Source of the DNA: a virus
IMG/VR virus record: IMGVR_UViG_3300039018_000265
Coordinates: 1-23,331 of that record
Strand: one strand, 5' to 3'
Length of the DNA stretch: 23,331 nucleotides
The translations under genes were made by a program, and so were the position numbers. Positions 7,291 through 15,220 of the stretch are shown here, piece after piece (positions within the stretch are counted from its first letter, which is position 1; every line of letters begins with the position of its first letter). Below the pieces are notes generated by a model. It was not told the origin of the DNA. It made no database searches and saw nothing but the letters and a program-made list of their open reading frames with translations.

Positions 7291-7976
7291 AAGCCACATT
7301 AGATCACAAATTGTTAGAGAAAAACTTGAAGAAAGCGTCAAAGGTTTTCGGAGACTCGACAGCACAAAGCACCTTCCGTTGGGGAGTCCAGATCGCGCGT
7401 GATTTATCAGGAGCGACTCAAGCATTTGGACGCGGGAAAAAAGCACAAGAAGTGCAGATTTTAGCTATTTGGAATGACGCTCTAAAAGTCATTAACCGAG
7501 TAGCAGACGGGAAAAAAGCAAGTCTAACAAATCCGCAAATGGTCATTTCATGGATCGACCAAAACAGAACGAAAAAAGGGAAAAGAACTCGACTGCTCCC
7601 AGATTCAGCAAAGAAAAGCGCAACAGAAACAGTATTACGTGAAGCAGTCAAAATTAAATCTGCTAGGGCTGGTATGGCAAAAGGCGCATGGATCGGCGCG
7701 GGAATGGACATCGCAAAACGCCAAGAGGGAATGCAGAAAATAAGCATCGGGAAAAACTTTCTTGGCTATGCGCAAAAGTATTCTTCACTAGGAAATACAT
7801 CGGTGAAAAAAAAGATTTTCGATTGTGACGCAATCCTGAACAACGACACAAAACAATCAGCTTCGGGCTACGTTTTGCGCGATAATCAGAAACAAAAAGC
7901 GGTAAAAACTGGATTGCAGAAAACGATCAAGTGGTATGAAAAAGCGGGAACGGCAAAACTTGCAAAACTAAAATGA
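7287..7976 (+). CDS. Tail completion-type protein (gpZ/HK97 gp10-like position)
   Basis: A 229-residue strongly basic, Lys/Ala-rich protein translated from a GTG that overlaps the previous stop and ends in ATGA with the next gene. A helical N-terminal part (about 1-75) is followed by a central region rich in basic residues (NRTKKGKRTRLLPDSAKK, about 93-110). The C-terminal third contains KNFLGYAQKYSSLG and ends in a Lys-rich stretch. Gene order places it where lambda Z-type and HK97 gp10-type proteins lie, between the head connector and the tail terminator. The assignment is by synteny only. Confidence 0.5.
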   Translation: MKATLDHKLLEKNLKKASKVFGDSTAQSTFRWGVQIARDLSGATQAFGRGKKAQEVQILAIWNDALKVINRVADGKKASLTNPQMVISWIDQNRTKKGKRTRLLPDSAKKSATETVLREAVKIKSARAGMAKGAWIGAGMDIAKRQEGMQKISIGKNFLGYAQKYSSLGNTSVKKKIFDCDAILNNDTKQSASGYVLRDNQKQKAVKTGLQKTIKWYEKAGTAKLAKLK

Positions 7977-8410
7977 CATCAACACTTATACTTAAAGCAG
8001 TTAAAGCATACATCGCTTTCCAAGCGGATTTGCTGAACTATGCGGCATTATTGGAATTGCCAGTATTTATCGATGGCGACGAAGATATATTAGAGCCAGC
8101 ATACATCGCCATCACATGCACGGGAACGGATGAGCATGATATTCTGCGCGGTGTTTACGAGCTAGGAATAGCAGTGGCGATCATCACAATACCAAGAGCA
8201 GATGAGGGGACGACGGTCGCAGAAAAAGACACTCTAGAAGCACAACTTTATAATATCTTAGCTGACAATGTTTCATTTGTCGAATGGTCAGACGATGACA
8301 ACCTAACAAGTAAAATCTTCCAAGTCAGAGAGTTCGATATGAACACTGAAGCTGATGACGAGGTGAGAGCAAGCAAAATTTCATTCACCCTGACTGGGTG
8401 CAAAATCTAA
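7973..8410 (+). CDS. Tail terminator-like protein (gpU position)
   Basis: A 145-residue acidic protein starting in the ATGA overlap with the upstream gene. The order helix (LILKAVKAYIAFQADLLNYAALLEL), strand (EPAYIAITCTGTDEHDILRGVYELGIAVAII), helix (KDTLEAQLYNILAD) and C-terminal strands (ASKISFTLTGCKI) is what is expected of U-type terminators that cap the tail tube. It lies immediately before the tail tube gene, the usual neighbour. It is called from layout and synteny, without a diagnostic motif. Confidence 0.6.
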   Translation: MTSTLILKAVKAYIAFQADLLNYAALLELPVFIDGDEDILEPAYIAITCTGTDEHDILRGVYELGIAVAIITIPRADEGTTVAEKDTLEAQLYNILADNVSFVEWSDDDNLTSKIFQVREFDMNTEADDEVRASKISFTLTGCKI

Positions 8411-8425
8411 CAACAAAATAATACA

Positions 8426-8851
8426 ATGAGCGCAACAATTTATTCAACGGCAAAATTTGGACTAGCAAGCGAGGCTAGTTCAACAGGACTATTCATCGCT
8501 AGTCTTTCCTACGGTGGGACATCTGAAACCGCATTAGCACCTAACCACGTTGGGCAAGATGTGGGTATTGGTGTTTACAACGAAAAGATCGACATCACAG
8601 CGAGCGGAGTGATCGCCGTAAAAGGCGCGGGAATGGTTCCTGGTATCGCTGACTTGCTAGTATTAGCAAACACATCGGTTGACTCTCTAAACGTCTTTAC
8701 AGACCTATTAAAAGTAACACCAGTGGCTAACGCTTCGATAATCATAACGGGAGCAACTCTTGCACGTTCAAACAACGGATTCGAGACTGGCGATCTAACG
8801 GGAATCTTCCTCCCTGGAGTTGACACCACAGTTACCTATACCGCGAGTTAA
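8426..8851 (+). CDS. Major tail tube protein (likely)
   Basis: A 141-residue Ala/Gly/Thr/Val-rich protein with many predicted strands and few charges, which is typical of tail tube subunits. It sits between the terminator and the chaperone genes, the canonical place. The C-terminus FETGDLTGIFLPGVDTTVTYTAS resembles the closing strands of tube folds. The start is ATG with an AT-rich leader (CTAACAACAAAATAATACA) and no Shine-Dalgarno sequence. It is short for the family, and direct homology cannot be checked by eye. Confidence 0.6.
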   Translation: MSATIYSTAKFGLASEASSTGLFIASLSYGGTSETALAPNHVGQDVGIGVYNEKIDITASGVIAVKGAGMVPGIADLLVLANTSVDSLNVFTDLLKVTPVANASIIITGATLARSNNGFETGDLTGIFLPGVDTTVTYTAS

Positions 8852-8863
8852 AGTCTAACAACT

Positions 8864-9406
8864 ATGAAAAATGAAAACAAATTTAGCACAGGCGATTTAA
8901 ACTTCGCGTGTGCTTTAATGTCGCTAGGAATACCGCTTACGGAAAGTAAGCCGTGCAGCATCATTGCGCATGAAAACGGACACACATACTCGCGCTATCA
9001 TTTCGAGAGTCACAGCGTATGCGGGAAGCATATTACCTCCGACATGAATAATGCATGGAGCGATATTTCAAGAGTGCCAGAAAATCACCCTATGCGATTT
9101 CTATCAAATTTCGTTAGAAACGGGCGGGGGAAAATGACCATTAGCGACTGGCTAGAATTAGCGCAAGAAATGTTTGACATTGGAAATGTTAGAAACGAAG
9201 AAACGGCAAAGCATCATATTTCCATGTTTCCAGATAGCGAGGAAAGCTATGCGCTAGCGTTTGTCTATAACCGCGTTGAGCTATACGCATTGCACAACAA
9301 GGCATCAAAAGAAATCTACATGAGCAACGGAGACGCACAAGCATTGATCGACATCGCGCTTCCAAAATATCAACGGCAAGAACTTATTAACAGATTAAAT
9401 AGATGA
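8864..9406 (+). CDS. Unrecognised 180-residue protein inserted in the tail cluster
   Basis: A soluble protein with no family I recognise. A His/Cys-rich part (about 30-58, with AHENGHTYSRYHFESHSVCGKH) could bind metal; the rest is mainly helical (SDWLELAQEMFD; AQALIDIALPKYQRQELINRL). It lies between tail tube and tail chaperone, where lambda-like phages usually have no gene, and its stop overlaps the chaperone start (ATGA), so it is translationally coupled to tail assembly. It could be an extra assembly factor, a tail-tube companion or an accessory gene. It begins 12 nt after the tube gene, preceded by GTCTAACA. Confidence 0.65.
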   Translation: MKNENKFSTGDLNFACALMSLGIPLTESKPCSIIAHENGHTYSRYHFESHSVCGKHITSDMNNAWSDISRVPENHPMRFLSNFVRNGRGKMTISDWLELAQEMFDIGNVRNEETAKHHISMFPDSEESYALAFVYNRVELYALHNKASKEIYMSNGDAQALIDIALPKYQRQELINRLNR

Positions 9407-9783
9407 AAGATAGAAACACAGAATTGTTGGGATCATGGCTAGGCGTGGTCACATTAGGCGAAAGAACATTGCGGCCATTAGGCATCGGATTAACCGTCGT
9501 ATTGCGCAGACTCGATAACGCCAACTTCTCAAAAAGCGACAGAGAAGTAGAGGCGATTGACATTCTAGAAATCGTTTACGTGATGTATTTAACAGGAAAA
9601 GAATTGGCATTATACGTAGCTAAAACAAAAGACGAGCGGGAAGAATTGCTTTCGCTTTTTGCGGCTGAACACGCGGAGGAAATCGACGGCGTAATGACAA
9701 CTGTTATCGAATCAGCAAAACGCATCGCAATAGCAACGATGGAATCTAACAATTCGGGAAAGGAGACGAGCCATGTCTCCTAG
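9403..9783 (+). CDS. Tail assembly chaperone, lambda G-like (zero-frame product)
   Basis: A 126-residue largely helical protein just before the tape-measure gene, the position of lambda gpG. Residues about 44-100 (REVEAIDILEIVYVMYLTGKELALYVAK and onwards) are predicted helices. Six codons from its end the mRNA reads G GGA AAG (9756-9762) exactly in frame, the same slippery heptamer lambda uses. Most ribosomes should read through to the TAG at 9781-9783 and give this short form. The two products would guide tail tube assembly around the tape measure. The start codon overlaps the upstream stop. Confidence 0.82.
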   Translation: MKDRNTELLGSWLGVVTLGERTLRPLGIGLTVVLRRLDNANFSKSDREVEAIDILEIVYVMYLTGKELALYVAKTKDEREELLSLFAAEHAEEIDGVMTTVIESAKRIAIATMESNNSGKETSHVS

Positions 9784-9998
9784 CAGTCGCGGAGTATTTC
9801 GCGCTAAGGCATGGCGTATCGTCGAATCATTTTATTTGGGACATGGATACATCGCGTTTTCTGCAAATCATGTATTGCGAATCTAACAGAAATGGATCAT
9901 ACTTGCGATATGCAAACGCTATCGAATGCGACGAGACAAATAGGAAATTTGAACAACTAGAAAAACAATTTGAATTATGGCAATCGGAACATCAGTAA
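9403..9998 (+). CDS. Tail chaperone GT-like fusion made by -1 frameshift (9403..9762 joined to 9762..9998)
   Basis: The stretch 9784-9976 has no other assigned gene, but in the -1 frame it is open from the slippery site to TAA at 9996-9998. The fusion has 120 zero-frame codons and 78 further codons, 198 residues in all. The added part starts GDEPCLLAVAEYFALRHGVS and is a normal-looking, charged, partly helical domain ending just inside the tape-measure gene. Ending over the next start is usual for T domains. The shift follows the lambda G/GT scheme (Xu, Hendrix and Duda described its wide conservation in long-tailed phages). In the family, the T domain recruits tail tube protein. No downstream pseudoknot was looked for in detail. 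Confidence 0.8.
9756..9762 (+). promoter_or_regulatory. -1 programmed frameshift site GGGAAAG
   Basis: The heptamer is phased as G GGA AAG in the chaperone frame (TCG GGA AAG GAG), so P- and A-site tRNAs can re-pair on GGG AAA. It is identical to the lambda gpG-T site. It is followed at once by GGAGACGAG, a purine-rich stretch resembling a Shine-Dalgarno sequence. The -1 frame after it stays open for 78 codons. Confidence 0.85.
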
Positions 9999-11032
9999 AG
10001 GTAGGATTTGACGGAAGCGAAGTAAAAAAAGGCTTTGCTGGAATTGGCGGCGCGTTTAAGTCAATCGGGAAAGGCATGGCTATGGGTGCCGGGGCAATGC
10101 TTAGTAAGTCACTCATAGATGTAGGGATGAAGCTAGCAACTGGCATTGACCAACTAGCAGACTTCGCGGGGGAAGCGCAAGACACCGCCTTGCAAGTAGG
10201 AGCAACCACAACCGAAATTATCAAACTAGATAGAGCGTTGGCATTGTCTGGAGCGGCTGTCGAGTCTGGGAGATTGCTATCAACAATGACTGACAACATC
10301 TATGACGCATCACACGGAAGCGAGGAATTGCAAAAGACATTCGGCAAGCTAGGTTTGACAATGGCAGATTTGACAGGCAAGAGCGCAATCGACCAATTTA
10401 TGATGATTGGGCAAGCAGTCGCAACAATAGGCGACAATGGCGGAGAAACTGAAAAAGCATTGAAGGACATTTTCGGCGGCAAGATGTATATGCAGTTATT
10501 AAAACTTTTCCGCAACCAAGATGTATTCAAGCAGGCATCCGAAGAAACGCAAATCTTTGGCGAAGAAGTTGAAGCCGTTCAAGACAAGCTAGGGAAAATG
10601 CAGGATCAGTTCCAGCGCGTGCCGTATTTATGGCGATCATTAAACCTGCAACTATTTAAGCAACTGGGGCTTGACGGCAGCACATTAAAAGACTTTTTCG
10701 ACGCAGTATCAGCGGCAATTAACGAAGCCGACTGGTCGAAATTTGGCGATCTTATACGCAAACAATTTCAAGGCGCAATGGATTTTTTCAAAGAAACTGG
10801 AGCGGTTGACGCTGTAAAGGGATTCTTTAATGACATAGGCAAGAGCATCGGTGAGGGTATTAAAAGCGCATTTGGTGGGGAAGATGTAAATCCAGTATTA
10901 AAGGGAGTAATGAAACTAATGAACGTCGGAGGCGGCGGGAAAACTAGCATGATTGATCCAATCTCAGAGATTCAACGCACTAACAGCATCTTGGAAAGAA
11001 TCTATCGCACGGGGGGCGCATTATACGCATGA
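9977..11032 (+). CDS. Tail tape measure protein (short)
   Basis: A 351-residue protein directly after the chaperone pair. It has the Gly/Ala/Met-rich hydrophobic N-terminal segment common in tape measures (GIGGAFKSIGKGMAMGAGAMLSKSLID, about 21-48), long predicted helices (KDIFGGKMYMQLLKLFRNQDVFKQASEE) and another amphipathic region at about 262-300. In this family length sets tail length; at about 0.15 nm per residue it would predict a tail near 50 nm, short for a siphovirus. It begins inside the GT frame and ends in ATGA with the next gene. Position is the main evidence. Confidence 0.72.
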   Translation: MAIGTSVKVGFDGSEVKKGFAGIGGAFKSIGKGMAMGAGAMLSKSLIDVGMKLATGIDQLADFAGEAQDTALQVGATTTEIIKLDRALALSGAAVESGRLLSTMTDNIYDASHGSEELQKTFGKLGLTMADLTGKSAIDQFMMIGQAVATIGDNGGETEKALKDIFGGKMYMQLLKLFRNQDVFKQASEETQIFGEEVEAVQDKLGKMQDQFQRVPYLWRSLNLQLFKQLGLDGSTLKDFFDAVSAAINEADWSKFGDLIRKQFQGAMDFFKETGAVDAVKGFFNDIGKSIGEGIKSAFGGEDVNPVLKGVMKLMNVGGGGKTSMIDPISEIQRTNSILERIYRTGGALYA

Positions 11033-11847
11033 GCAGCACGATTTACGGTTTAGTGGCGAATACCTTAACGCCATCGAAAGATTTCAGAGTCGAAAAAGAC
11101 GCGACAGGAAAATTCACCGGAAGCATGACTTTTTTGTTGCGGCGTGGTGACTATTCAGACGTTGCGACATCTCTAAACAAGGGTGAATTGCTTTCGGCGA
11201 TTTACACGCAACTTGATCCATACTTTACTTCAATTCTAACGATTGACACGCATTCGCTCGAGGAGAACCAAGGTGGGAGCGGTGGCGGCATTGATAACGT
11301 AATTGTCAACTTTATCGGATTTGAGCCAGCAGACGAGGAGCAAAGCGAGCGGGAAAAGATTTACGACTGGAATGGAAGTCTAACAGAATCACCAATTATT
11401 CAGCATCCAAAGTTTTTATTGTTGGATGAACTTTTTAGAAAGCCGATTGTGGCTTGTTTCGAAGGTAAATTCCGCAGCACGGGAGACGGAATCACCGAAG
11501 ACGTTCAATTTTACGACGTTTATTCAGGACTTCCACAGGGCGTGTTGACAGACGAGACCGCGCTTCTTTGGTTTCGCATGATTGTAATTCGAGGTGTTAA
11601 AACGTATCAGAATCCAGCGGGAGAATATACCGAAACGCAAACAGACCTTGGAGGATTGACAGATGCGGAAATAGCAGACTTAGGAAAAATCACCGTTCCT
11701 CCAAACAGCCCAGCAACGCCGCCAGATCGCGTATGGATATTGTCAGGGGCAACGGAAACCAAGTCATCTACGAATCCTATTACGTGGTCGCGCACTTGGT
11801 CAACAATCGAGGATAACGATGATAACCAACTGATTTATGGAGTCTAA
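11029..11847 (+). CDS. Tail tip/distal tail structural protein, unknown family
   Basis: A 272-residue acidic protein starting in the ATGA overlap with the tape measure and overlapping the next gene by 11 nt. It contains a beta-type N-terminal part (DFRVEKDATGKFTGSMTFLLRRGDYSDVA), an EREKIYDWNGSLTESPIIQHPKF segment (about 107-130) and a Thr/Pro-rich C-terminus. By position it should be at the tail tip, in place of the lambda M-L-I-J block, which is not seen here. Family not recognised. Confidence 0.55.
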   Translation: MSSTIYGLVANTLTPSKDFRVEKDATGKFTGSMTFLLRRGDYSDVATSLNKGELLSAIYTQLDPYFTSILTIDTHSLEENQGGSGGGIDNVIVNFIGFEPADEEQSEREKIYDWNGSLTESPIIQHPKFLLLDELFRKPIVACFEGKFRSTGDGITEDVQFYDVYSGLPQGVLTDETALLWFRMIVIRGVKTYQNPAGEYTETQTDLGGLTDAEIADLGKITVPPNSPATPPDRVWILSGATETKSSTNPITWSRTWSTIEDNDDNQLIYGV

Positions 11848-12592
11848 TATTTCAATTCCTGATAATCGCGATCCACGGCGCGGAGATAGAGTTAAAGCCG
11901 ATGACATCGCGTCTATTCACGACTCGATCCGCAGATTGCGTAACAGGATCAAAACGGTTAATTTGCCAGCGTTGCCAATCATCGAAGCACCTTTCATTCC
12001 ATCGCTGAGAATCAAAAACGGAACGACGGACGAATACGAAATAAGCGTATCACGGGGGCTTGTAATTGAGAAAAGACCATCAGCAGATGACGGCGTAGAC
12101 GCGCTTATTTATTGGGAGGCATCGAACGCGCTTACTGATGACGTTCCAACGTGGATTCCAATCGCGCACAATGAATCGATTTTTGCCGTTGTAACAGAAA
12201 CTAACACGGGGACGATTAGACCAATTTTCAGCGTTGAGCTAGAAGTTTTATCATCATCAACGATTTCGACTGCTTACATACCTGGCTCACAAGCTGGATA
12301 TTATGCCTATGAGATTGCAGCATTTACAATCGTTGACGGAAAGCCAGTTATTGAGAGAGGGACGGCGGGAAGTCATATATTCCATGAGGTCGCAATAACT
12401 GGGATTTACGGGACTTATACTTGGACTTTTTTAGATGAGGTGACTGGCTCAGAAAGCAACGAAATGTCAATGGAGTTTGCAAATGGAATACTAGTTGCGT
12501 CAACAGTCACAGTAAGTGGATTCCAAACTGGATCAGGAACATTGGCAGATCCATATTTCACACAATTTAACGCACGAGATACCGATACTTAA
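11837..12592 (+). CDS. Tail tip or baseplate-type protein, unknown family
   Basis: A 251-residue protein overlapping the previous gene by 11 nt. Residues 1-35 (SNISIPDNRDPRRGDRVKADDIASIHDSIRRLRNRI) are polar and helical, a pattern often seen in small phage proteins that anchor fibres. The remainder is Ser/Thr/Ile-rich and beta-like, which is consistent with an elongated structural protein. The gene ends at 12592 just before a promoter-like region, so it closes the tail-tip transcript. Function inferred from position only. Confidence 0.5.
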   Translation: MESNISIPDNRDPRRGDRVKADDIASIHDSIRRLRNRIKTVNLPALPIIEAPFIPSLRIKNGTTDEYEISVSRGLVIEKRPSADDGVDALIYWEASNALTDDVPTWIPIAHNESIFAVVTETNTGTIRPIFSVELEVLSSSTISTAYIPGSQAGYYAYEIAAFTIVDGKPVIERGTAGSHIFHEVAITGIYGTYTWTFLDEVTGSESNEMSMEFANGILVASTVTVSGFQTGSGTLADPYFTQFNARDTDT

Positions 12593-12593
12593 A

Positions 12594-12637
12594 ATCTAAC
12601 AGTTTTTGATTGCAAAAGTCTAACAAGTAATTACAAT
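12594..12637 (+). promoter_or_regulatory. Candidate promoter for the fibre module with two TCTAACA sites
   Basis: TTGCAA (12610-12615), a 16-nt spacer and TACAAT (12632-12637) lie 14 nt before the ATG at 12652, so the leader would be only about 8 nt. One ATCTAACA (12594-12601) lies upstream and one GTCTAACA (12618-12625) lies inside the spacer. The -35 is the same hexamer as in the terminase promoter. Confidence 0.5.
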
Positions 12638-12651
12638 ACACCACAGAATAA

Positions 12652-12993
12652 ATGAGCGCGACATACAATATACTAATTGACATTGGCAGCGACTACGCGG
12701 ACACGTTTACTTTTTATTCCGACGCTTGCAAAACAACAACGATTGATCTAACAGATTATTCGTTTAAAGCGCAAATCAGATCATCATTTACAAGCGCAAC
12801 TGTCATTGAGGAAATTGTAATTAGCACGGCAAATGCTGCTACTGGTCAAATTGATTTAACCATTTCAGCGGCTGACACGTTACCGCTAACTGCGGGAAGC
12901 TACTATTGGGATTTGCGCGTAACCGATGGAGACGGCGCGGTGGATCGGTGGGTGAGCGGATCGGTAACAATTAGCGGAACAGTAACACGATGA
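12652..12993 (+). CDS. Fibre-associated beta-sandwich protein
   Basis: A 113-residue protein just before the fibre gene and overlapping it (ATGA). The pattern of alternating strands, with LPLTAGSYYWDLRVTDGDGAVDRWVSGSVTISGTVTR at the end, is that of small Ig-like or BppU-type N-terminal domains that attach receptor-binding proteins in phage tails. Confidence that it is structural is fair, but the exact family is uncertain. It has no Shine-Dalgarno sequence and follows a promoter-like element. Confidence 0.6.
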   Translation: MSATYNILIDIGSDYADTFTFYSDACKTTTIDLTDYSFKAQIRSSFTSATVIEEIVISTANAATGQIDLTISAADTLPLTAGSYYWDLRVTDGDGAVDRWVSGSVTISGTVTR

Positions 12994-14612
12994 GCGACAT
13001 ACATATTTACGTAGATCGAGAGCAAACAGTCCAAGCAATTACCATTGCGCCAACTGGAGCGAGGGGCGCGCCTGGCACGAACGGCGCAAACGGCACAAAC
13101 GGCGGCTCAACTAACGCATGGAACTATAACGCCAAGACCAACGCAACGAGCGGCTACCCGACCGATGGCCACCTGATCTGGAACAACGCCACGCAGACGA
13201 GCGCGACTAGCATCATTGTTTCGCACCTGACCGATGACGACACCGACATCGAGTTGTTTCTATCATTTTTCGTTCTGAATCAAAAAATCTTCATTCAAAA
13301 TCGGGATGACTCATCGCAGAACCAAGTCTGGCAAATCACAGGCACGCCAACGGTGACAGGTGCAAATACATCGACCGCATACTACACTTTTCCAGTGACC
13401 TTGGTGTCATCGGCAGGAGCGGCATTTACAAACAATCACTCTCTTTTATTCGGTCAAATCGTAGTAGCTACAAACGCCGTAACAAGCGCAACGACCAGCA
13501 ATGGGACTTGTGATCTGGATATCGAATCCTTGACGCTGAATACATGCAATAGCGATTTTATATTTTTAGCTGACGGAGCTTATGACCTCGGAACAGGCAG
13601 TAATTATGTAAGGACGGCGTATATAAACACGGTTTTTTCTGGATCGTTGACAGTTGGCTACGACTCAAATGGTTCAAAATTGGGTCAAATTATAATTTAC
13701 TCAGACACAGAGGGATCTAGCACGACTATTAATCCAACAACTGGCGGGAGTGGTTTACTAACGCTACCATCTGGCACTGGCACTCTCGCGCTAACAAGTG
13801 ACATCACCGTTACTCCTACTAACACTGTCACCCTCACCAACAAAACGCTGACCAGTCCAGCGATCAACTCCGCGACATTTGGCACGGCGGCGACATTTAA
13901 CGCGACGAGCTACACTTATGGAGCGGGGGCGGCGGCAGCGCAGCGAACGGCTTTGGGATTGGTTAGTAACGCAGACACGCTCACCTCGGTTTACGAATGG
14001 ACAAAAGCAACGGGAGATTACACCGCGACAAACGTAGGCACAGGCACATCTTCAACAGCGACCAACGTGATGCAGTTAAACACTCTGTCAACGGCAGGTT
14101 CAAGCGCTTTACTTCGCTCAGACGCAAACGATTTTCGGGCTTGGCAAAAATACTCAGGTAGTCGCCAAGCGGTTGATTGGTCTAAAAAAACAATACATTT
14201 TGTCCGTATTAGCTCTGACGCTTTTTCAGGTGCGGATACAATTTTCCGCATTTACCTTGGACTGCCGTCAACGCTGACAACCGTGCAGGATTTGCAATCG
14301 GCAAACACCGCGATTGGGTTTAAAGTCATAAATGGAGTAATTTTTGTGCAGGTGTCAAACGGCAGCGCGGTGACAACAACAACAACGGGAGTTACTATGT
14401 CGGCTTGGCTTGTGTATGACTGCATGATTCAGTCAAACGGTGACGGCACATGGACGGCTACCGTAAACAGCACAACCGTAACGGGATCGGGTGCGCCATC
14501 CGCTACAAGCGCAGCAAGTAATGCAGCGTTGGTCATGTCAGCAACTAACGGCACTACCGCAGCAGCTAGACGATTTTTTGTAAACAATCAAAAATCGATG
14601 CAATTCGATTAA
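12990..14612 (+). CDS. Tail fibre / receptor-binding protein
   Basis: A 540-residue protein. Residues about 20-35 carry a short collagen-like Gly-X-Y run (GARGAPGTNGANGTNGG). The middle contains the fibre repeat signature TNTVTLTNKTLTSPAINSA (about 273-291). The C-terminal part (about 385-540) is a Ser/Thr-rich beta domain resembling a lectin-type jelly roll, with KTIHFVRISSDAFSGADTIFRIYLG (about 396-420). This order (attachment, shaft, binding domain) is normal for receptor-binding fibres. It would recognise the host surface. Codon usage in the collagen-like part is more GC-rich than that of neighbours, suggesting modular exchange. Confidence 0.8.
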   Translation: MSDIHIYVDREQTVQAITIAPTGARGAPGTNGANGTNGGSTNAWNYNAKTNATSGYPTDGHLIWNNATQTSATSIIVSHLTDDDTDIELFLSFFVLNQKIFIQNRDDSSQNQVWQITGTPTVTGANTSTAYYTFPVTLVSSAGAAFTNNHSLLFGQIVVATNAVTSATTSNGTCDLDIESLTLNTCNSDFIFLADGAYDLGTGSNYVRTAYINTVFSGSLTVGYDSNGSKLGQIIIYSDTEGSSTTINPTTGGSGLLTLPSGTGTLALTSDITVTPTNTVTLTNKTLTSPAINSATFGTAATFNATSYTYGAGAAAAQRTALGLVSNADTLTSVYEWTKATGDYTATNVGTGTSSTATNVMQLNTLSTAGSSALLRSDANDFRAWQKYSGSRQAVDWSKKTIHFVRISSDAFSGADTIFRIYLGLPSTLTTVQDLQSANTAIGFKVINGVIFVQVSNGSAVTTTTTGVTMSAWLVYDCMIQSNGDGTWTATVNSTTVTGSGAPSATSAASNAALVMSATNGTTAAARRFFVNNQKSMQFD

Positions 14613-14628
14613 ATCGATATCATAATTT

Positions 14629-14952
14629 ATGGACACCTCACTAACAACAGCGGAATTTGAAAAGGGTTTGACCCGAAAAGGAATCATCGCAACCAAACAT
14701 TTGGCTGACACTCTCAACGAGTGCTATGCTGATTTTTGGCGGCGTGAACCGCAAGAAATCTTGGACAGCATCAATGGAAATCTTGCAGCCACTCTCGAAC
14801 GATTCGCAGCCAACTCAGAACTAGGCGCGGCGGTAAATTCGCAACTAGCCAAGACCGACATCACCTCTCGCGTTATTGTTGAAATGCCAACTGGCTATAG
14901 TTTCAACGGCACGGAATTTATCTACACCGCACCAATCGAAAATGAAATTTGA
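14629..14952 (+). CDS. Small protein after the fibre gene, unknown
   Basis: A 107-residue protein between fibre and holin-like genes. Helical N-terminal two thirds (EFEKGLTRKGIIATKHLADTLNECYADFWRREPQEILDSI; LAATLERFAANSELGAAVNSQLAK) are followed by a short strand region. The gene end overlaps the next start by 11 nt. Its position would suit a fibre chaperone or virion component, but no family is recognised. Confidence 0.5.
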   Translation: MDTSLTTAEFEKGLTRKGIIATKHLADTLNECYADFWRREPQEILDSINGNLAATLERFAANSELGAAVNSQLAKTDITSRVIVEMPTGYSFNGTEFIYTAPIENEI

Positions 14953-15220
14953 TTTACTAACAGAATTTAGCATCGGCATCTCAAAAACCATCACGCTTTT
15001 TTGCAGCAGCGGATTTAGTTTTTTGCTATCAACCGAAATCCCAGACGAACTCGGCTTGGCAAAATACGCCAGTGCGCTGACAGGCTGGGGATTGGCAATC
15101 GCGTGTATTTTTGTTCTGACCCGCACAGTAAAACACCTATTCGAAAAGCTCGAGAAAAAAGATGACTACATCAAAGAGCTGCACGAAACGGCATTGAAAA
15201 AAGCAGAGGACGGAAAATGA
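14942..15220 (+). CDS. Holin-like membrane protein
   Basis: A 92-residue protein with start taken as ATG at 14942 (MKFDLLTEFSIG); a longer form from TTG 14876 is in the same frame but would overlap the previous gene heavily. Two hydrophobic segments are visible, about 11-29 (IGISKTITLFCSSGFSFLL) and about 44-61 (LTGWGLAIACIFVLTRTV), followed by a charged helical tail ending KKAEDGK. This is the layout of small holins. It lies at the head of the lysis cassette and overlaps the next gene by ATGA. It would open the inner membrane for the endolysin. A role in exclusion is an alternative. Confidence 0.65.
   Translation: MKFDLLTEFSIGISKTITLFCSSGFSFLLSTEIPDELGLAKYASALTGWGLAIACIFVLTRTVKHLFEKLEKKDDYIKELHETALKKAEDGK

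Noticed and set aside
9919-10299. 126-codon minus-strand frame across the tape measure start
   Set aside because: It is a Ser/Pro/Ala-rich shadow of the tape measure gene, with no context on that strand.
14876-14941. TTG start 66 nt upstream for the holin-like gene
   Set aside because: It would overlap the previous gene heavily; ATG 14942 gives a normal small holin-like layout.
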